A stretch of 64,000 nucleotides of DNA from Brassica napus (GCF_020379485.1 NC_063448.1:7277726-7341725), one strand, 5' to 3'; counted from the stretch's first letter, positions 10,964-22,219 are shown. Made by a program: numbers and translations. Notes: generated by a model not told the origin, from the letters alone.

Positions 10964-13900
10964 TCAACTCAAACGCATGAGGCCTAACCGCTCAAGAGCC
11001 TCCTGCCTCTGACGCCTCCCAACATTAGCCTTCTTAATCCTCACAAGCTTATCATAAACGCACCACGCAAAGCTCAAGAAATGGTCACGGTTCAAACCCT
11101 CGTTATAAACTCCCCAGTAACTTCGGTGGTACGTCACATGATACCAAGCCGAGGCCTTTGCAGATTCATTAACCACCTCTTCTTCTTCATCAGAAGCATT
11201 GAACCACGACAAAGCTTCTTTCCTAAGCGACCTAACCGCCCTTCCAATAGATTCCGCGTCCCGTCTCTTGGTGAAAGACTTCGACATCCTCATGATGCCG
11301 CCACTAAGTATCTCAGCTTCTGTCTTAATCCCATAGTAATCCATCAAATTACCTAATTTGTAATCGTAGTTGCCCTTGTGGAAGAAAGCTTGGTCAACAT
11401 ACTCCTCGAATCCGTTGACTTCCATGTCTTTATCATAAGCCTTGGAGGCCACATCAAGAGTAAACGATTTGATCGAGATCAATGGTGGAGCTCGCTCTTT
11501 CACCTCTCTGAAGAGCTTACCAATCACGTTATTTGACTCGTATGTCGGTTTGTCTGGCTTCTCCATGAAATCTGGATACTCTTTCACGTAAAGATGCTGA
11601 GGTATCTCGGCTGCAACACCTGTTTTGGGGAAATCAACAGCGATAGAGAACTTTCGTGCAAGCTCAATGCACGGGTCACTGAAAGCTTTTAGTGGTTCCT
11701 TATCAGCAAAAGCAGTATGAGCATTTGCGATGATTCCAAGACTATCATTCACAATGTAGTTCGTGAAATACTCTTCAATTTCCTGGGAAAAGATTTAGCA
11801 TATCAAAATTACATATCCAAATGCGAAAATAAAATAAAATAAACAAGTGATCAAAGATATTTTTACCTCAATAGTGACATCATGATCCAAGATTTGAGTT
11901 GGTTCAGGAGTGTAGTCCATTGGTTCAGACGTTCCTGTTGGAATGAGTTCAGGATCCCAACATACAAAGTATATATCTCCATCTAAATCACTCCCGGAAC
12001 ACTCATTTGGGTGTGGCCTATGCACAAAAAAACACCAGATTCCAATGTAAGTTGCAGACTATTAAAGAAGTAAATTATAATCAAGATTAGACAAGAGTTT
12101 ACCGCGGGCCCTTCTGCGGGAAAACAACGCAGTCCACCATGTGACTCAAAGCTGGGACGTTGACAGCTTGAAGAACACGCACGTCACCGGGATGGAGACA
12201 CGGGTTTTTCGCAACCACAACAAGTCCCGTGACGATGTATTTACTTCCCGGCCTAGTGGGATCCGTATACTGCACGACCACTTGACCATATTCAAGCGTT
12301 CTGGTCTCGTCTAGGCATCCCATCATCGATCTTCCGCGAGGAATGAAAACCCGAGTTTTGGTCCGTAGTTCCAACAGTTTCGACGCTCTGAAATTCTGAA
12401 GCATCATCGAGAGGAAAGGCTCGGCGTCGGGTTTGTAACCACACAAGATTAGCTCCTTGAGAATCTTCGTGTTCTCCCCTGGAGCCATCAAACCGAGAGC
12501 CTCGAAAGCCTCCGTAGGGTCGGTTAAGATGGCGTCGAGCTGGTTCACAACTTCCCTTTGTTTCTTCTCGAAGACATTGTCTTCGACTCCGAGAGTAGAC
12601 AGAAGCGTGATCAGCTGTCTGTTCATATAACAAGGTTGGTACTTGCTCCACGCCAACACATCCAGCTTCGTGTTCTCCGACTCGAACTTGCTCATGCTCC
12701 TCCTCAAAGACAGTTTCTTCCACGAGTTCGGATCAACAGCCACCACTCCTTTATATCCGCCGTAACGGATTTGATAAGCAGACGGGAAAAACTCCGTCAA
12801 GCCGCATTTCTTAGCTACGCGTCTAGCGAACTTAGCTGAGATCTTCCCTATACCGTCGGAGAACACATAGTGCGCGTCCGAAGATCTGATCTCGACATCT
12901 GGAATCACTTCAAACTCATCTCTCCTAACAGTAAGCGTCTCCCTCGACGAGCTAAACGACTGGCCGAGCCTGGCAGCGTATTTAGCCACGTTTCGTATAT
13001 TGTCGAATTCACCCATCCAAGCTCTGATGTCAGCTGCGGTGATCCCGTTGACCGGCGCGAACATCCACGCGGAGTTCTCCCTCAGCTGGGAGGAAGAGAA
13101 TGCGAGAAACTCGAACCTCTTATCACCGATGACAATCCCGTCCCTAAGAACAGAGTTAATCCTCTCGTATAACTTTGTTCTTCTCACGGTAGAGGAGCGT
13201 GGAGAGAGATCCATGGAGCGAACTTTCTCGAGATCTTCGTCGACAAACGAGATACGTAAAAAGTTGTTGATGTAGTCTGAGTAGTGACGTAGCACACGGT
13301 TCGAAACGTTCACCTCGGGGCCAGAGAAATAGACTCTAGTAGGCGTGACTTGGACTCGATACATGTACACAAGCCCATCGTCTAGAGATATCATCGGAGA
13401 CTGTGGAAGCTTCCCTTTCGTGACCCATGATGAGTACTCTTCGAGCAGCCAATGAGCGGGAGCGTAACAACATTCAGGGAGATGAAAGAGCTTCTCGAGG
13501 CAGTGATCTATGAGAGCTCTATCGAATCTCTGCGGGTTAAGGAGCTGATAGAAGGCGGGATCGAGAGCTGGTCCTGGGACGCAAGCGTTTTGGACCAGTG
13601 TGTTGACTTTGAACAAGATCTCGAAAGGGAGGTAACACCCTGGAGGAGGGTCAACAACAGGGACGAGTTTGTTCGCGTTTGATGAGAAGCTACGCCCGGG
13701 TTCGACCACGAAAGTGCTGGCTTCGTGTTCGGTGTAGTTTGCGAAGTTCTCTCTGAAGTCAGGGACGTTGAGATGCACGGGAAGCTCTAAACAAAAGGCT
13801 GATGATTGGCTTATACATGAAGAGGAAGTGAAGTCTGTAGTTCTTATCCACTGCTCATCGGACCCGTCGCTGTAGAAATAATCTAGCAACCCGAACGAGA

Positions 13901-14468
13901 GGTTAACAGGTTGATCTTCCTTCTCGAAGATCTTCGGAGCACCAATGACCTGAATCACAAGAAACTTCGAGTCTCTACGTCCTTGAGGGGAATGCAAATC
14001 GATCTGCCATATGTTCTCGTAAGGAAGCTCGAGGCGATAGTCCTTCTCGCACCAAGACATTGAGAAGTGGAGTTTCCGCATCCCGGTTCCGAACGAGAAA
14101 GCGACGTTTTGAGCGCTCCAGAAAACCGAAAGCTTCTTGGGAGAGACTTGGCATCCGAAGTACATTTTTAAACTCGGGATGTTGTGCAACGAGGCTCTAG
14201 GTTTGGGGACGATGTCTTGTTCGACTTCGGAGGCCTTGAGGTAAGATCTTCCGTAGTTGAGACGCTGGCTGGCTAGAGTGACGATATCCCTAGCGAGTCT
14301 CTCGGATGTGAACTGAACGATGGCGAAGACTCTAGGACCGCCATTTCTGGGCTGTCTGACTTTGATTGCGTAGACCGTGCCTGAGCCAGTGAGCCTTTCG
14401 AGGAAGTTTTTGACTTCCTCTGCGCTCACGCCGTTAGGGAAACCAAACACTCGAATCGTCTTCCCCAT
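10964..14468 (-). CDS. RDR1: RNA-dependent RNA polymerase 1
   Basis: Makes double-stranded RNA from single-stranded templates, feeding Dicer for secondary siRNAs; plant RDR1 is known for salicylic-acid-induced antiviral silencing. Coding exons on the minus strand are 14468-12103, 12017-11867 and 11782-10964. They join in phase into 3336 nt, 1111 aa, close to the Arabidopsis protein. The catalytic DLDGD motif is at about residues 799-803, in exon 2 (context CSGSDLDGDIYF). An RRM-like region fills the first 90 or so residues. The start MGKTIRVFGFPNG is chosen over an upstream in-frame ATG because a 5'UTR intron (14482-14598) removes that stretch. No stop or frameshift is seen, so it is probably functional. 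Confidence 0.95.
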
Positions 14469-14481
14469 TCTAGAATTAAAC

Positions 14482-14598
14482 CTAACAACAACAACAAGTG
14501 ACTCGATGTTACTAAACAATCTAAGATCACTTAGACAAGACACAACGACGACCTACAGAGTGCGGTTTCCGACTGTGAAAAGGAAACAGAAGACTTAC
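14482..14598 (-). other. RDR1: 5'UTR intron of RDR1
   Basis: On the minus strand a good donor (GTAAGT) follows the leader exon ending at 14599, and a pyrimidine-rich acceptor ends at 14482, 13 bases before the RDR1 ATG. The 117-bp interval would be spliced from the leader. This explains why the in-frame ATG at 14543 is not the start. Confidence 0.7.
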
Positions 14599-14620
14599 CA
14601 CAGACGGCGATGAGAGATCT

Positions 14621-14908
14621 CCGATCACTTATGTCCGATATAGCCGCCGAGTAAGCAGATGATGAGTGATCGCCTTAGGATTCTCAATTATTTATTATTC
14701 TTATTTATAAACACTGAACTGACCAAAGAAAGTGTTTTGCTTTTTCGTCTTCTTAGTCGTCGTCGTCTTCAGGGGTCCCACTAGTTTGAGCTTCAATACG
14801 CTGCTTCCAGTATCCCGAATTGCTTATGTCCGATCGCTGACGTCATCGTATTAGAAACTTAATCGGACGGTCTTGGAACTCTCGGTGATGTTAATCAAAG
14901 AGTACTTA
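14621..14908 (-). promoter_or_regulatory. RDR1 leader and proximal promoter, copy 1
   Basis: This is the authentic upstream region of the RDR1 gene. Minus-strand sequence near 14700-14711 (TTTATAAATAAG) is a plausible TATA box about 100 bp upstream of the 5'UTR splice donor. The same region recurs at 15973-16204 (continuing at 18814 and 19834) and at 41912-42000, so its limits are set by comparison. It is cut at 14908 by a Harbinger element, which leaves only about 290 bp of native upstream DNA next to RDR1. Confidence 0.6.
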
Positions 14909-15972
14909 GAGCATCCGCATCAGGGGTTTTAAAGAAGTTCATGAACTTGGGTTCATAGGTCCGGAAATTAGAAAGAAAAAAAAATATAATGAAAAATATC
15001 TAGTCCTAATAAAAAAATAAATAAATATAATGAAAAATTAAAAAAAATAAAGAAAATAATAATAGGATTAAATATGATTTACAAACCTCTTTTTGCCTTT
15101 TGTATGAAGGAAAAGAGAAATAAATTGCTTCAACAATGTCTTCCTCGTCAAGTGATGAAGTAGATGAAGCTTTAGAAGAAATGGTCGACCAAGTAGTTGA
15201 TAATTTCATCGACTCAATAGTTGATGGTCAAGCCAACAACCCGAAGAGACGAGCTTATATCGAAAGAAATCGGGAACGAGGACACAATCAACTATTGAAT
15301 GACTATTTCAAGGAAAATCCTACATACCCACCGGAAATGTTTAGGCGGCGTTTTCGAATGAACAAGCCATTGTTCCTTCGCATTGTCGATCGGCTAAGTA
15401 GCGAAGTTCCATACTTTCAGCAAAGAAGAAATGTTCACGGAAGGTACGGGCTATCTGCACTTCAATTGTGTACGGTAGCTATACGTATGCTAGCATATGG
15501 TCAATCAGGAGATACATATGACGAATATCTCCGACTTGGTGAAAGTACAGCACATTTATGTTTGGAAAATTTCACTAATGGGATAATACAATTGTTTGGA
15601 GATGAGTATCTAAGAAGACCTAATGAAGATGATCTTCAACGATTACTCGATGTTGGAGAGGTACGTGGGTTTCCAGGGATGATAGGCAGCATCGATTGTA
15701 TGCATTGGGAGTGGAAAAACTGTCCAATGGCTTGGAAAGGTCAGTACACACGTGGTTCAGGAAAGCCGACAATTGTCTTAGAAGCTGTGGCATCACAAGA
15801 TCTTTGGATATGGCACGCGTTTTTCAGATTACCAGGTACCCTCAATGATATCAATGTTCTTGATCGGTCACCAGTTTTTGATGACATTTTACAAGGTCGA
15901 GCACCTAAAGTTAAGTTCAAGGTCAACAACCACACTTATCGTATGGCCTACTACCTTACTGACGGAATTTAT
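14909..15972 (+). mobile_element. Truncated PIF/Harbinger transposon
   Basis: The left end begins GAGCATCCGCATCAGGGG right after TTA (14906-14908), which fits the TTA/TAA target of PIF/Harbinger elements. The transposase frame starts at 15136. The right half and right inverted repeat are missing: at 15973 the sequence changes to a second copy of the RDR1 leader. It is therefore immobile by itself. Confidence 0.8.
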
Positions 15973-16014
15973 CCGATCACTTATGCCCGATATAGCCGCC
16001 GAGTAAGCAGATGA
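15136..16014 (+). pseudogene. Harbinger transposase, 3'-truncated chimeric frame
   Basis: A 292-codon frame. Residues 1-279 or so match the plant Harbinger transposase family (Plant_tran/DDE_Tnp_4 type): an N-terminal region (FRRRFRMNKPLFLRIVDRL), then GSIDCMHWEW with the first catalytic Asp, then PGTLNDINVLDRS with the second. The last 12 or so codons (ITYARYSRRVSR) are not transposase; they read through antisense RDR1 leader sequence. The third catalytic acid and the C-terminus are missing, so it cannot be an active transposase. A separate HTH/Myb partner gene, normal for autonomous Harbinger elements, is not seen. Confidence 0.88.
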
Positions 16015-16204
16015 TGAGTGATCGCCTTAGGATTCTCAATTATTTATTATTCTTATTTATAAACACTGAAATGACCAAAAAAAGTGTTTTGCTTTTTCGT
16101 CTTCTTAGTCGTTGTCGTCGTTGTCTCAGGGGTCCCACTAGTTTGCTTCAATACTCTGCTTCGAGTATCCCAAATTGCTTATGTCCGATCGCTGACGTCA
16201 TCGT
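15973..16204 (-). repeat. RDR1 upstream region, copy 2 (first part)
   Basis: Near-identical to 14621-14850: the same leader, the same AATTATTTATTATTC tract and the same GCTGACGTCATCGT segment. It is interrupted at 16204 by an LTR-like insertion, resumes at 18814-18830, is interrupted again, and resumes at 19834. No RDR1 coding sequence is attached, so it is a detached promoter copy. Confidence 0.85.
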
Positions 16205-16464
16205 TATTGGGGTCGAAAACGGTTACAACGAAGTTAACGTCCAAATCCCCGCAGAATACAATTATGTCTTTCCGCAACAAATCATGCTCGGTCAAGAAAA
16301 CGTCGCAACGTATGTTCCCGAGATAAAGCTTCGTTCGAATTCTATTTAGATCAAACATAAGTCATCGGAAGCATACCCAGACCAGCTACGGATAAGTCCG
16401 AGTGTGACGATCAGAACATGGACGAACCAAGCTCGGTCATTACGCAACTACCGCACATGCACGC

Positions 16465-16600
16465 TGTCCGGTCGCTACGTAGCGACCAAGCTCGAGCCAA
16501 GCTCGGTCGTTACGTAGCGACCGAGCAGGACGGACGCTCGGTCGCTACGTAGCGACCGAGCTTGGATCGAGCTCGGTCGCTATGTAGCGACCGAGCTCTT
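16465..16600. repeat. Palindromic GTCGCTACGTAGCGAC repeat cluster
   Basis: Four closely spaced, partly degenerate copies of a palindrome built on CTCGGTCGCTACGTAGCGA occur inside the LTR-like insert, separated by short AGCTCGG spacers. Each copy can form a strong hairpin and contains TACGTA. Confidence 0.8.
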
Positions 16601-17419
16601 CCGAAACGTTGATACGACATTAGTCCATGCATTCTCGTCTACCCTTCGATGCTATCTCTCGAAGACCGTAGCGAACCCATTTCATGTTTCCCGCCATTCT
16701 AAGTCATCGATCAAACTTTACGGTAAAAACCGCGGAAAGTTCGTTCTTTATCGAAAGAAGCCGTAATAAACGCTTCGAGTCAGAAGACGGCCCAAAGGGA
16801 CCTAAGACATGACTCGAGGCCCAACTTACGATATCTTAACCAACAGCCCGTAAGCCGCATGACAGTTTACGCTTAGTTCGCAAGGAAAGATAAATGTCAA
16901 GTTTCCGCGGATAAATACGAAATTTTGAAGATAATTACGAAGATCGGAAAAAATGGAATATCTCCATTTTTATGCTATGACGGTTTAAGGGCATAAGAGA
17001 AAAAGCGTAAACCGACCTAGGAACCAGTATATAAGGAGTCCTAGGCGAGAGACATGGGGAGAGACTTTTTTGGGAGCAAACTTAGCACTTAGAGCGATTT
17101 AGGCATATTTCCGTTTTTGTTATTTCGAGCTGCGACTCAATTAGGTTTAGCCGTCTTAGGGTTGTTAGAACTAGGAATCTCGCCGACAGCTCTCGAGCCC
17201 AGGCTTATACCTTGTTGTAACTGATATCTTGCATATTTACATTGTTTTATCCATTTATTCATGTGCATTTTCATCATATAGATTAGGATTTTGCCATGTC
17301 TAGGTTGCATTTTGCATACATATGTCTCTATTAGGTATTGGAGTACCACATGGAGTTCCTGGAGACATTTGGGTGCATTTAGAGCTCAAAGGAGGTGATT
17401 AGAGTGATCTTTGGACGAG

Positions 17420-17710
17420 CACTGCCTGGAGTGACTTCCCGGAGCGACTACATGAAGTCGTTGTGCACCACATTCCGGAGCGACTTTCCCAGAGCGACCG
17501 CACGAAGTCGTTCGCGTTTTCACGTCCGGAGACACACAGATTTGACCCTGGAGCGACCTCCCAGAGCGACGTGCCGAAGTCGCTCCCGATGTTCAGAGCG
17601 ACCTGTTGGAGCGACACACCAAGGTCGCTCGCGTCCTCTTGTCCGGAAACACCAAAATCGGCCCTAGAGCAACTTCCCGGAGCGACACCTGCAAGTCGCT
17701 CCGCGTTATT
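17420..17710. repeat. GGAGCGAC / AAGTCGCT short repeats
   Basis: At least five imperfect units, each a GGAGCGAC start followed by a GAAGTCGCT-type end, lie in the downstream part of the LTR-like insert. The two halves are partly complementary (AGCGAC and GTCGCT), so each unit can fold back. Open frames through this block on both strands are a by-product of the repeat and are not genes. Confidence 0.7.
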
Positions 17711-18830
17711 TCGCTGCCGAAAATCATATTTTCTAAGGGCGTTTTGGTCATTTCATTATGCACGTTTTACTTTGCCTAAACCTAAGTTAAGTACTTTTGT
17801 AAGCCATTGGAGGCAGGAGATCTTTTTGGTGGAGAACAACTAGTAAACCTTCTGGAGATTCAGATTGCTTTCATCTTGTGTTCTTGTTGATTTTTTATCT
17901 ATTCCTCTACATGATTAATCTGAAATCCAATATGGGTTTAAGAGGAATCATGGAGATTTGTGAGTAATCACCTTTTGTATTCATGGGTTAGGGAGATCAA
18001 GGGTGATTAGGTTAGTTCTAGGATGTTTTAGTGTAGATCATTCTTGTTCCTTGCTAGCAGAGTATTCATAATGCATCTTCTGAGTTGGCCACTCAAAAGT
18101 TGATCAATAGACATTTCCCACCCAAAAGGTGTTTGATGAAATGCCTGAGACAACTCTCCTAGGCTTTTAGTATACTTTGCCAAATACATTTGTTGTTAAA
18201 GGTGCTAAGATAGCTAATAGACTTGTTAGTAATGATTGCTTTCACATTTCAACCAAAGACATTTGATGTTTGAGATATGTTAGCAAATGAGCATTCATCT
18301 AGACATAGAGCTTGCTTAGAATTGTGTTTAGGCTTAAGGTCGATAGTTTGATTTATCATTTGCCATCCTTAGTTCGATACTTGATCACCCAAGGTCTAAT
18401 CCCTATGCCCATGAGTTCTCTTTTCCCTTAGTCAAGAAAGTATCATTCTGTAATTGCTTTCTAGTATTAGTAGTAGTTTAAAACCCATCTAAATCATTGG
18501 TTGCACTTAGATTAAGTGAGTACTTGCATTCTCGGTGCTTTGATATCCCTCAGAACTGGTTCGACAATCTTTTATACTACATTATTTGTCTTAGGAGCCT
18601 TGAAAACTCCTAACATCAGTAACGCTCAAACACGGATTCGGAATAAGATCTATTTTGCTCTCTTTTTATGATTTTTGCACTTTGTCGTTGATATCTCGTG
18701 TTCTGATTGCTTAGCGTGTGGTATTAACAGATCTCCGGGACCTCTGGAAAATTAGGGTTTTCCTAGTTTCCTAATTTAAACGGAAATCGACAGTGCGAAT
18801 TTCGGTTCCCACAATCGTATTAGAAATTTA

Positions 18831-19833
18831 GGCTTCGAATGGTAAAATCAGTTCAAGCGGGACAGATCAAGCAGATCATGCAGATCAAACCGGACAAGTG
18901 CAAATCAAGCGGGACAAGTGCAGATCAAGCGGATCATGCAGGAGAGAAACAGATCAAACCGATCAAATAATTTATTATAACTTATGAATGACAAAATCAG
19001 TTCAAAACTATAAATCATATATTAAAACAATAAAAATTACACTTAGATATCTAAACAAATATCTTAAATATTATAGGATCGGCCGAAATGCCTGTAAATG
19101 TTTTATAAGATATTTATACTTCTTTTATTTTCTTTTTAGGTGATCAAGATTTTTTTGAGAGAACCAGTAGGTTACACTAATATTGAACTTTTGGTTAAAT
19201 TTACCACCGGGAAACTCTCTACCAGTAGGTGTAAGATATTTGAAACGGTAATTAGTCATAAAAATTATTTGATCGTACAATTCAATAAATACACGTTCTC
19301 GGTTAAGATTTCATTTAAAATTGTCTTCTCTCAATAGATTTACAAAATTTCAATCATTTACCTATATATTAACTATTTTAAAACATAAGAAAATATTAAC
19401 TACTTACCGTTGTTGATATTTATATAGGAAGATTTATATCTTCTTCCTTTGAAAATGTTGTGTTTTGTCGGCGATTGAACGTCATGCTTATAATTTTAAA
19501 ACAACACAAACAATATTAGTGTAAACTATATAATTTGAGCTAATCATTGTACATTATTTATAAAATCAGATAAATATATTTTAAAGTTAAGTGTTTGTAA
19601 CAAAATTATTTTTTATCAAAAAGAAAAAAAAAACAGATCAACACCACCAAATGTTAGCGGATGAGATCTTCATGCAGATCTTCCGCTTTTTCTACAAAAA
19701 GACAAAAATATTGAACAGCATGCAGATCTTCCGCTTAAACTGCTTTTGCAAACAGAAAAACGTGAATGTATGTATTGCGGGAGAACTGCACATGCAGGAG
19801 AACTGCACTTGTCCTGCCCTTCCATTCATAACC
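18831..19833. mobile_element. Non-autonomous DNA transposon with TTA target duplication
   Basis: A 1003-bp insert in promoter copy 2 with TTA at 18828-18830 and 19834-19836. Ends are inverted: GGCTTCGAATGG on the left, and the complement of the right end reads GGTTATGAATGG. Subterminal repeats of GCAGATCAAGCGGGACAAG type lie near the left end and TGCAGATCTTCCGCTT near the right. There is no transposase. The TTA duplication points to PIF/Harbinger, but the termini differ from the Harbinger element at 14909. Confidence 0.6.
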
Positions 19834-20819
19834 TTAATCGGACGGTCGAGAACTCTCAATGATGTGAATTAAAGAGTAGTACTTAAGCGTCGTTTATAGG
19901 ACGCAATTTAGAAGGTTTTTTTAATATATTAATTTCAGTGATGGACCTGACTTACACCCAAAAGATAGTTTAAGAGTTGATGATTGCGCATACACTTTTA
20001 TATATTGGCCAAGAAAACTTATTATTCCCGATGTGTGATGTTAATAACCTCTCTCGAAATGTGGGTGGGAAACGGTCCAATGGAAACAACCCAAACCTAA
20101 CATCTCGGACATACCACAGCAAGATAGACCATTTGTACATGCTACATAGGTAGGAAAATGTTTATATGAAAAATCATTTGCTGCTGATACCATATTAAAA
20201 AAGAATTTTTAAAAGGATAAATGAAACATAGATTTGAGGAGGAGATAGGTTAAATACTTAAAGAGCCAATTAAAACAGAAAGTAGAGAGATATTCGTTTT
20301 CATAATCACGATATTACTTTCGGTTTTTATCATCTTTTTTTTTTTTTCTGATGTGGGGTAATGATATAACGACAAAGTAACTAACCTTCTTAGCGAAGGA
20401 GTTGTTCGTATTGGATAACACTTTATTCAATTTTTATAGAAAAATAAAATATTCGCAGGAATCGTACGGACTAACTAAACTACAAAGCGAAAAGGAAGGA
20501 CAATGTGGGCCTATTGGTGACTGGTTAGTGCGTAGAATAATTGAGGGACCATAAGATTTGATCCTCTGTGGCTAGACCTATTTTAAAGCAATCTGAGCTT
20601 CTGAAGACCACCTGGTAAATTGAATCTTCCATTGACCAAACCGGTACTGGTTCGAACCGGTAACTGGTAAGGTTCAAGCGTAGAGATGGATTAATTTTCA
20701 GAGACAACTTCGTGTATAAGAAAGTAACAAAAATTCGTCAAAGGGAAACAAAAAAAAAGAGACAAAAGTCTTCGCTCAAATCTGATACAGAGATGTCATG
20801 CCAAGTGAGGGAATCGAAA
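19834..20819. repeat. RDR1 far-upstream and ASD downstream flank, proximal copy
   Basis: 19834-20237 continues RDR1 upstream copy 2 (compare 41962-42000 and 42256-42367). 20238-20819 is the 3' flank of the proximal ASD copy and matches 51482-53085, apart from an insertion at about 51851-52869 in the other copy. No gene is seen. Confidence 0.75.
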
Positions 20820-21534
20820 TCAAAGGAGCATCTCAGCGATCTGAACAGCATTGAGAGCAGCTCCTTTGCGTATTTGATCTCCACAGACGAATATGTCCAG
20901 TCTGAATTTCACAAAGTTATTATCATAGCCACTACTATTAACCAAATAGAAAAATCTCAATCGGTTCAATAGAAAGAGTGAAGCTTATTTTGAGTTACCC
21001 GTAATTGCCATCTTGAGACACGTCTCGCCTGATCCTACCAACCGCGACATCGTCTTTGTTAGAGACATCAAGGGGAGTAGGGAATGTGTTAGAAGTGCGG
21101 TCGTCTATAATATAAACTCCTGGTGCTTTCTTCAACAACTCTCTTGCTGTGTTCTGTTATTTTACAGTTAAAAAAACCGTTATGATCCCAAAAGAAAAAA
21201 CAACCTGATTACAAGAATATAATCACAAAACTCATTTATTCCCAAGTTCTGAACATGCTAGCTAGCAGAACAAGTCAAAATAACAACTTCAGCGAGGTTT
21301 AACTCTGCAAGTGCCTCAAGAACCATCTAAGCCTTAATAACGCTGATACCATATAGAACTATCCAATGCATCAAAATAACTATTGAATAACAAATTTAGT
21401 AGCAAAACGGGTTTAATGTGTATTAAAACTACCTCGTCCAGGGGATTCTCAAACTGTAGATTCACACTCTCTGCATGAGCACGCATAACCGGAACACGTA
21501 TACACGTCACCGTTACTTTGACTTCTGTATCATT
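20820..21534 (-). pseudogene. ASD truncated copy, exons 5-7
   Basis: The 3' half of a second aspartate-semialdehyde dehydrogenase gene, closely matching the intact gene at 53086-54962. Exons by comparison are 21534-21433 (exon 5), 21153-20999 (exon 6) and 20901-20820 (exon 7, with TGA). Lengths (102, 155 and 82 nt) equal those of the intact gene, and no stop or frameshift is seen. Upstream exons 4, 3 and part of 2 lie at 32284-32631, separated by the CACTA transposon in intron 4. Exon 1, with the transit peptide, NADP fold and catalytic Cys, is absent, so no enzyme can be made. Confidence 0.92.
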
Positions 21535-21538
21535 CTGG

Positions 21539-21541
21539 GAA
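21539..21541 (+). repeat. Left TSD (GAA) of the CACTA element
   Basis: GAA before the element is repeated at 32182-32184 after it. The intact ASD paralogue has one GAA at the matching place (about 53804-53806), showing the pre-insertion sequence. A 3-bp TSD is diagnostic of CACTA (En/Spm). Confidence 0.93.
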
Positions 21542-21559
21542 CACTACAAGAAAACATCA

Positions 21560-21990
21560 AGGATTCTGAGGGAAAAAATCGTCGGAATTTCGTCGGAATA
21601 TCGTTATTCCGACGCAATTCCGACGAAATACGTCGTCGGAAATAATTCCTCGGAATTTCTTTTTTCCTCTGAAATCCCTCGGAATTTTCCGACGGAATTC
21701 CGAGGAAATAAATTTCCGAGGAAATTCCGAGGATCCCTTGTTTGTCGGAAAAGTCCTCGGAATATACCGAGGTAGAACTTCGTCGGGATAATTCCTCGGA
21801 AGTTCATCGATCGATGCGTGTTTGGACATATATACATCGATCGATAGGAGTATACCGACGGACTTTTTCCTCGGTTTATTCCGAGGAACTGTTCCCTCGG
21901 TATATTCCGAGGGATCCGTTCCTCGGAATTTTCCGAGGGAGTTGTCCCTCGGAAAATTCCGAGGGAAATGTCCCTCGCTATATTTTTTAA
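21560..21990. repeat. Left subterminal repeats of the CACTA element
   Basis: Dense copies of CCTCGGAAT, CCGAGGAAATTCCGAGGA and CCGACGGAATT variants in both orientations. In En/Spm elements such subterminal arrays bind the TNPA-type protein and are needed for excision. Several CATCGATCGATGCG palindromes also lie at about 21805-22040. Confidence 0.85.
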
Positions 21991-22219
21991 AAAAAACGGA
22001 TCGATCGATGCGTTTTTGTTCAAAAACGCATCGATCGATGTAGTGAAAAATATAATTAATTTCCTCGAAATGTAAAAAATATTAATTTTTTTGAAAAAAT
22101 AAAATTTCTGAAATTTAAATTCGAAAATATGAAATTAAAAGTAAAATTGAAATCATACTAATTAATATTCAAAGTTTCACAAATAAAAATAAAACATTCC
22201 GAGATTGGGGAAAAAAAAA

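Larger units (their letters stand above)
16205..18813 (+). mobile_element. LTR-like insertion, probable solo LTR
   Basis: A 2609-bp insert in promoter copy 2 with an exact 5-bp TSD ATCGT (16200-16204 and 18814-18818). Copies 1 and 3 are uninterrupted at this point, which confirms the ends. It starts TATTGGGG (a TG-to-TA change would explain this) and ends CCCACA. No gag, pol, primer-binding site or second LTR is present. A TATA-like motif (AGTATATAAGG) at about 17027-17037 would be the LTR promoter. The U3-like part carries palindromic GTCGCTACGTAGCGAC repeats and a later part carries GGAGCGAC repeats. I infer a solo LTR of a large Ty3/gypsy element, possibly Athila-like, on size and context only. 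Confidence 0.7.

Noticed and set aside
12292..12723. Long minus-strand frame of 143 codons inside RDR1
   Set aside because: Out-of-frame shadow of the RDR1 coding sequence with no domain of its own.
14469..14543. 25-codon N-terminal extension of RDR1
   Set aside because: The stretch covers a 5'UTR intron with good splice sites, and the family N-terminus starts at the ATG at 14468.
17395..17843. Overlapping frames rich in Arg/Ser
   Set aside because: Generated by the GGAGCGAC short repeats of the LTR-like insert.
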